DNA of 7,748 nt from Pseudomonadota bacterium (lineage in GTDB: Bacteria > Pseudomonadota > Gammaproteobacteria > Halothiobacillales > Halothiobacillaceae): contig JAJYPA010000388.1 of assembly GCA_021795795.1 (NCBI GenBank), positions 1-7,748 on the forward strand, read 5' to 3'. Both the position numbers and the translations under genes were made by a program. Below the pieces are notes generated by a model. That model was not told the DNA's origin. It made no database searches and worked only from the letters and a program-made list of their open reading frames with translations. This document shows, piece after piece, positions 6,162 to 7,748 of this stretch; the first letter of the stretch is position 1, and each line of letters begins with the position of its first letter.

Positions 6162-7556
6162 ATGGATCTGCCTGACCTGAGTGCGATGGATCACGCCGCC
6201 AAGGATGATCTGATCCGATTTCTTCTCGCGGAAAATGCGGAGTTGAAGTCACGGATCACTGCACTCGAAGTCCGCCTGTCCAAAGACAGTCACAATTCCA
6301 GCAAGCCGCCTTCCTCGGATGGCCTGTGCAAGCCCGCTCCCAAGTCCCTGCGTCAGGCAGGACGGCACCCCAAGGGCGGGCAGAAAGGCCATAAGGGTTC
6401 TGTGCTGGAACGTGTCGCCGAACCGGATCAGGTGGTCACCCACCCTTTGCCTGCCACCTGCGATGCCTGTGGCAGCGCTTTGGACGAGGCTCATATAGCG
6501 GAAGCTCGTCAGGTTTTTGACCTACCGCCGCAGCAGGTTGAGGTCACCGAACATCGCGTTCTGGAAGCCCGCTGCGCCTGCGGCAAGGTGCACCGGAGCG
6601 ACTTTCCGGAAGGCGTTATCGCCACCACGCAGTATGGTCCACGCGTACAAGCCACTGTCGTCTATCTTACCCAGCACCACATGCTGCCGATCCTGCGCGC
6701 CGCCCGGATCATGCGGGATACCTGTGGGGTTGCCCTGTCGTCGGGCGCTGTGGTCAGGATGATTCACACCGCAGCCGGTAATCTGGCCCCTGCCGTCGTG
6801 CGCATTGCGGATGCCGTCCGGGACGCCCGTGTGGCCCATTTCGATGAAACCGGTATGCGGGTCGAGGGCAAACTCCACTGGCTGCACGCGGCAGCGACAC
6901 AAACTCTGACCTGGGTTGGCATACATGCCCGCCGTGGCCAGGAGGCTTTCGACGCTTTCGGCATTCTGCCCGGATTCCAGGGGACCGCCATTCACGATGG
7001 CTGGGCGCCCTACCGGAAATATGAATGCCGCCACGGCCTGTGCAATGCGCATCACCTGCGGGAGTTGACGCTGGTCCATGAACAGTACGGTCAACGCTGG
7101 GCGAAGAATATGATCGACCTGCTCGTTGCCGCCAACCGGGAGGTGGCCGATGTGCCGCTCAGCGATGACCGGATAACTCAAATCAACGCGGACTACACCG
7201 CGATACTGGCCAAAGGCGACACGATCCACCCGATCAAGAAGCGTAAAAATGGCACGGCACATCGGAAACAATCCACCCCGACCAATCTGTTGCGGCGCCT
7301 GCGTGAATATCGTGAGGATGTCCTGCGTTTCCTCTCGGATCCGGAGGTGCCCTTCACCAACAACATCGCAGAACAGGCGGTGCGAATGCCCAAGGTCAAA
7401 CAGAAGATCTCCGGCTGTTTCCGAACCTTTGGTGGGGCTGCCGCCTTCTGCACGATCCGATCCTATCTGGAAACCTTACGCAAGCAGGGCGCCGACCTGC
7501 TGCACGCCTTGGTCCAATCATTTCAGGGGAAAACCCCACAGCCCACTATGGGGTAA
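6162..7556 (+). CDS. IS66-family DDE transposase
   Basis: A complete 464-residue transposase that cuts and joins the ends of its own element. The N-terminus has a leucine-zipper-like helix (about 14-42: LIRFLLAENAELKSRITALE) followed by the family motif HNSSKPPSSDG. A zinc-finger-like region has Cys100, Cys103, Cys138 and Cys140. The catalytic triad can be placed at Asp228 (HFDETGM), Asp279 (HDGW) and Glu404 (NNIAEQAVR), with the typical CNAHHLREL after the second Asp and the C-terminal ISGCFRTFGGAAAFCTIRSYLET motif. All parts are in one uninterrupted frame, so the enzyme is probably active. AAGGA at 6153-6157, 4 bases before the ATG, supports the start. Length fits single-ORF IS66 members. 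A TAAAAT at 6126-6131 could be a -10 box, but no good -35 was seen. Confidence 0.97.
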   Translation: MDLPDLSAMDHAAKDDLIRFLLAENAELKSRITALEVRLSKDSHNSSKPPSSDGLCKPAPKSLRQAGRHPKGGQKGHKGSVLERVAEPDQVVTHPLPATCDACGSALDEAHIAEARQVFDLPPQQVEVTEHRVLEARCACGKVHRSDFPEGVIATTQYGPRVQATVVYLTQHHMLPILRAARIMRDTCGVALSSGAVVRMIHTAAGNLAPAVVRIADAVRDARVAHFDETGMRVEGKLHWLHAAATQTLTWVGIHARRGQEAFDAFGILPGFQGTAIHDGWAPYRKYECRHGLCNAHHLRELTLVHEQYGQRWAKNMIDLLVAANREVADVPLSDDRITQINADYTAILAKGDTIHPIKKRKNGTAHRKQSTPTNLLRRLREYREDVLRFLSDPEVPFTNNIAEQAVRMPKVKQKISGCFRTFGGAAAFCTIRSYLETLRKQGADLLHALVQSFQGKTPQPTMG

Positions 7557-7565
7557 CTGTACCCC
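7550..7565. other. Perfect stem-loop over the transposase stop codon
   Basis: GGGGTA (7550-7555) pairs perfectly with TACCCC (7560-7565) across a 4-base loop ACTG; the TAA stop (7554-7556) sits in it. A second small stem, GGGG/CCCC around AAAA, lies at 7526-7537. In copy 1 the equivalent first stem is imperfect. It could be part of the subterminal end structure of the element or an attenuator against read-through; there is no U-tract. Confidence 0.5.
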
Positions 7566-7579
7566 TGGTGAATAGTTAC
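7566..7579 (-). repeat. IS66 right terminal inverted repeat
   Basis: TGGTGAATAGTTAC, which is GTAACTATTCACCA when read inward from the right edge. The same sequence closes the copy 1 remnant at 6064-6077. Confidence 0.85.
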
Positions 7580-7640
7580 GTGGGCACAAGCCACAATCGC
7601 CAGAATTGGTGCTCATGATGATCATCGGCGCGCTCAAAAA
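7580..7640. other. 61-bp orphan segment between two insertion sequences
   Basis: No gene or RNA is recognised here. It contains a perfect 10-base palindrome GATGATCATC at 7617-7626. It is the only DNA between the IS66 right end and the presumed IS30-like left end, so it should be original target DNA or debris of another element. Confidence 0.4.
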
Positions 7641-7671
7641 TGAAGTGCAACACCGATGGTCCAACGGGATC

Positions 7672-7676
7672 GGAGG
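7672..7676 (+). promoter_or_regulatory. Ribosome binding site of the IS30-like transposase
   Basis: GGAGG with a 6-base spacer to the ATG at 7683. It favours this start over the ATG three codons later at 7692. Confidence 0.6.
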
Positions 7677-7682
7677 TGCTGA

Positions 7683-7748
7683 ATGGGCACGATGTACAGT
7701 CAGTTGAGTGGGGATGAGCGGAACCAGTTGCAGCGAGGGTTCAATGAG
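7683..7748 (+). CDS. IS30-family transposase, N-terminal 22 codons only
   Basis: The start reads MGTMYSQLSGDERNQLQRG and stays open to the window edge. IS30-family transposases commonly open with a Y-x-Q/H-L-[ST]-x-x-E-R-x-x-[IL] motif that begins the helix-turn-helix DNA-binding region, and this matches. It is on the same strand as the IS66 transposase and the polysaccharide genes. With 22 residues the family call is reasonable but not certain; whether the gene is intact cannot be seen. Confidence 0.6.
   Translation, partial: MGTMYSQLSGDERNQLQRGFNE

Larger units (their letters stand above)
6085..7579 (+). mobile_element. Complete IS66-family insertion sequence, single-ORF (ISBst12-like) type
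   Basis: The 1495-bp element starts GTAACTGTTCACCA (6085-6098) and ends with the inverted copy TGGTGAATAGTTAC (7566-7579), 13 of 14 matching. GTAA ends are characteristic of IS66. It carries one transposase gene and none of the small accessory tnpA/tnpB genes of classical IS66, as in the ISBst12 subgroup. Flanking octamers CTTTCCAC and GTGGGCAC do not match, so the expected 8-bp target duplication is missing. The left end lies 7 bp after the right end of copy 1. Confidence 0.88.
7641..7748 (+). mobile_element. Left end of an IS30-like insertion sequence, continuing past the window
   Basis: TGAAGTGCAACACCG at 7641-7655 looks like an IS30-family terminus (GTGCAAC core) and stands 42 bases ahead of an IS30-like transposase start. 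The exact outer boundary could shift by a few bases because the right end is not in the window. Confidence 0.5.

Noticed and set aside
5854..6252. 132-codon open frame on the - strand across the IS junction
   Set aside because: It crosses three different segments (AT-rich debris, IS66 copy 1, IS66 left end) and shows no domain; a gene spanning these boundaries would be a chance frame.
6522..7271. 249-codon open frame on the - strand
   Set aside because: It is antisense to the conserved IS66 transposase, has no known motif, and its openness follows from the codon use of that gene.
1..7748. CRISPR arrays, tRNA, rRNA or riboswitches
   Set aside because: No regularly spaced direct repeats, cloverleaf with matching arms, or recognisable conserved RNA core was seen on either strand.

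Overview
The window looks like the edge of a surface-polysaccharide (capsule or O-antigen type) locus of a Gram-negative bacterium, most likely a proteobacterium, whose right side has been broken by insertion sequences. This rests on an ABC-2 export permease of the KpsM/BexB/CtrC type next to a large polysaccharide glycosyltransferase, and on proteobacterial-looking IS66 and IS30 elements. I cannot name the species; an Acidithiobacillus-like organism is only a guess.

Left part (1-482). The C-terminus of a capsule-export permease ends at 220. The next 260 bases are not empty. They hold a decayed second copy of a short stretch of the same permease C-terminus (LVDWVEYF, then FHHGYLG, then PS, stop, Y). 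That remnant is split by a 146-bp non-coding insertion with 16-bp inverted termini (14/16 matching) and a perfect 6-bp target duplication TACTTT, which is the structure of a MITE-like element. No ATP-binding partner (KpsT/BexA type) follows the permease inside the window.

Centre (483-5849). Two genes on the + strand probably form one transcription unit with a 21-bp gap. The first encodes a 233-aa DUF4214-like protein with a coiled-coil segment. The second encodes a 1547-aa protein with three consecutive GT4-like (GT-B) glycosyltransferase modules, followed by two homologous C-terminal domains that look like a tandem duplication of a beta-rich, possibly carbohydrate-binding module. Such a protein could transfer several sugars of one repeat unit in order and bind the chain before export. 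A third gene appears to start with an ATGA overlap at 5846, but its frame closes after 11 codons, so it was probably cut off by later rearrangement.

Right part (5850-7748). This is a mobile-element graveyard. It holds an AT-rich stretch with a weak Fur-box-like motif and an inverted repeat resembling two IS30-type termini facing each other. Next come the last 78 bp of one IS66-family copy, a 7-bp junction, and a complete 1495-bp single-ORF IS66-family element (ISBst12-like) with GTAAC termini and an intact DDE transposase. A 61-bp orphan segment follows, then the left end and first 22 codons of an IS30-like transposase running off the window.

The most unusual items are the MITE-like insertion in the decayed permease copy, the tandem IS66 end-to-end junction, and the five-module glycosyltransferase fusion.
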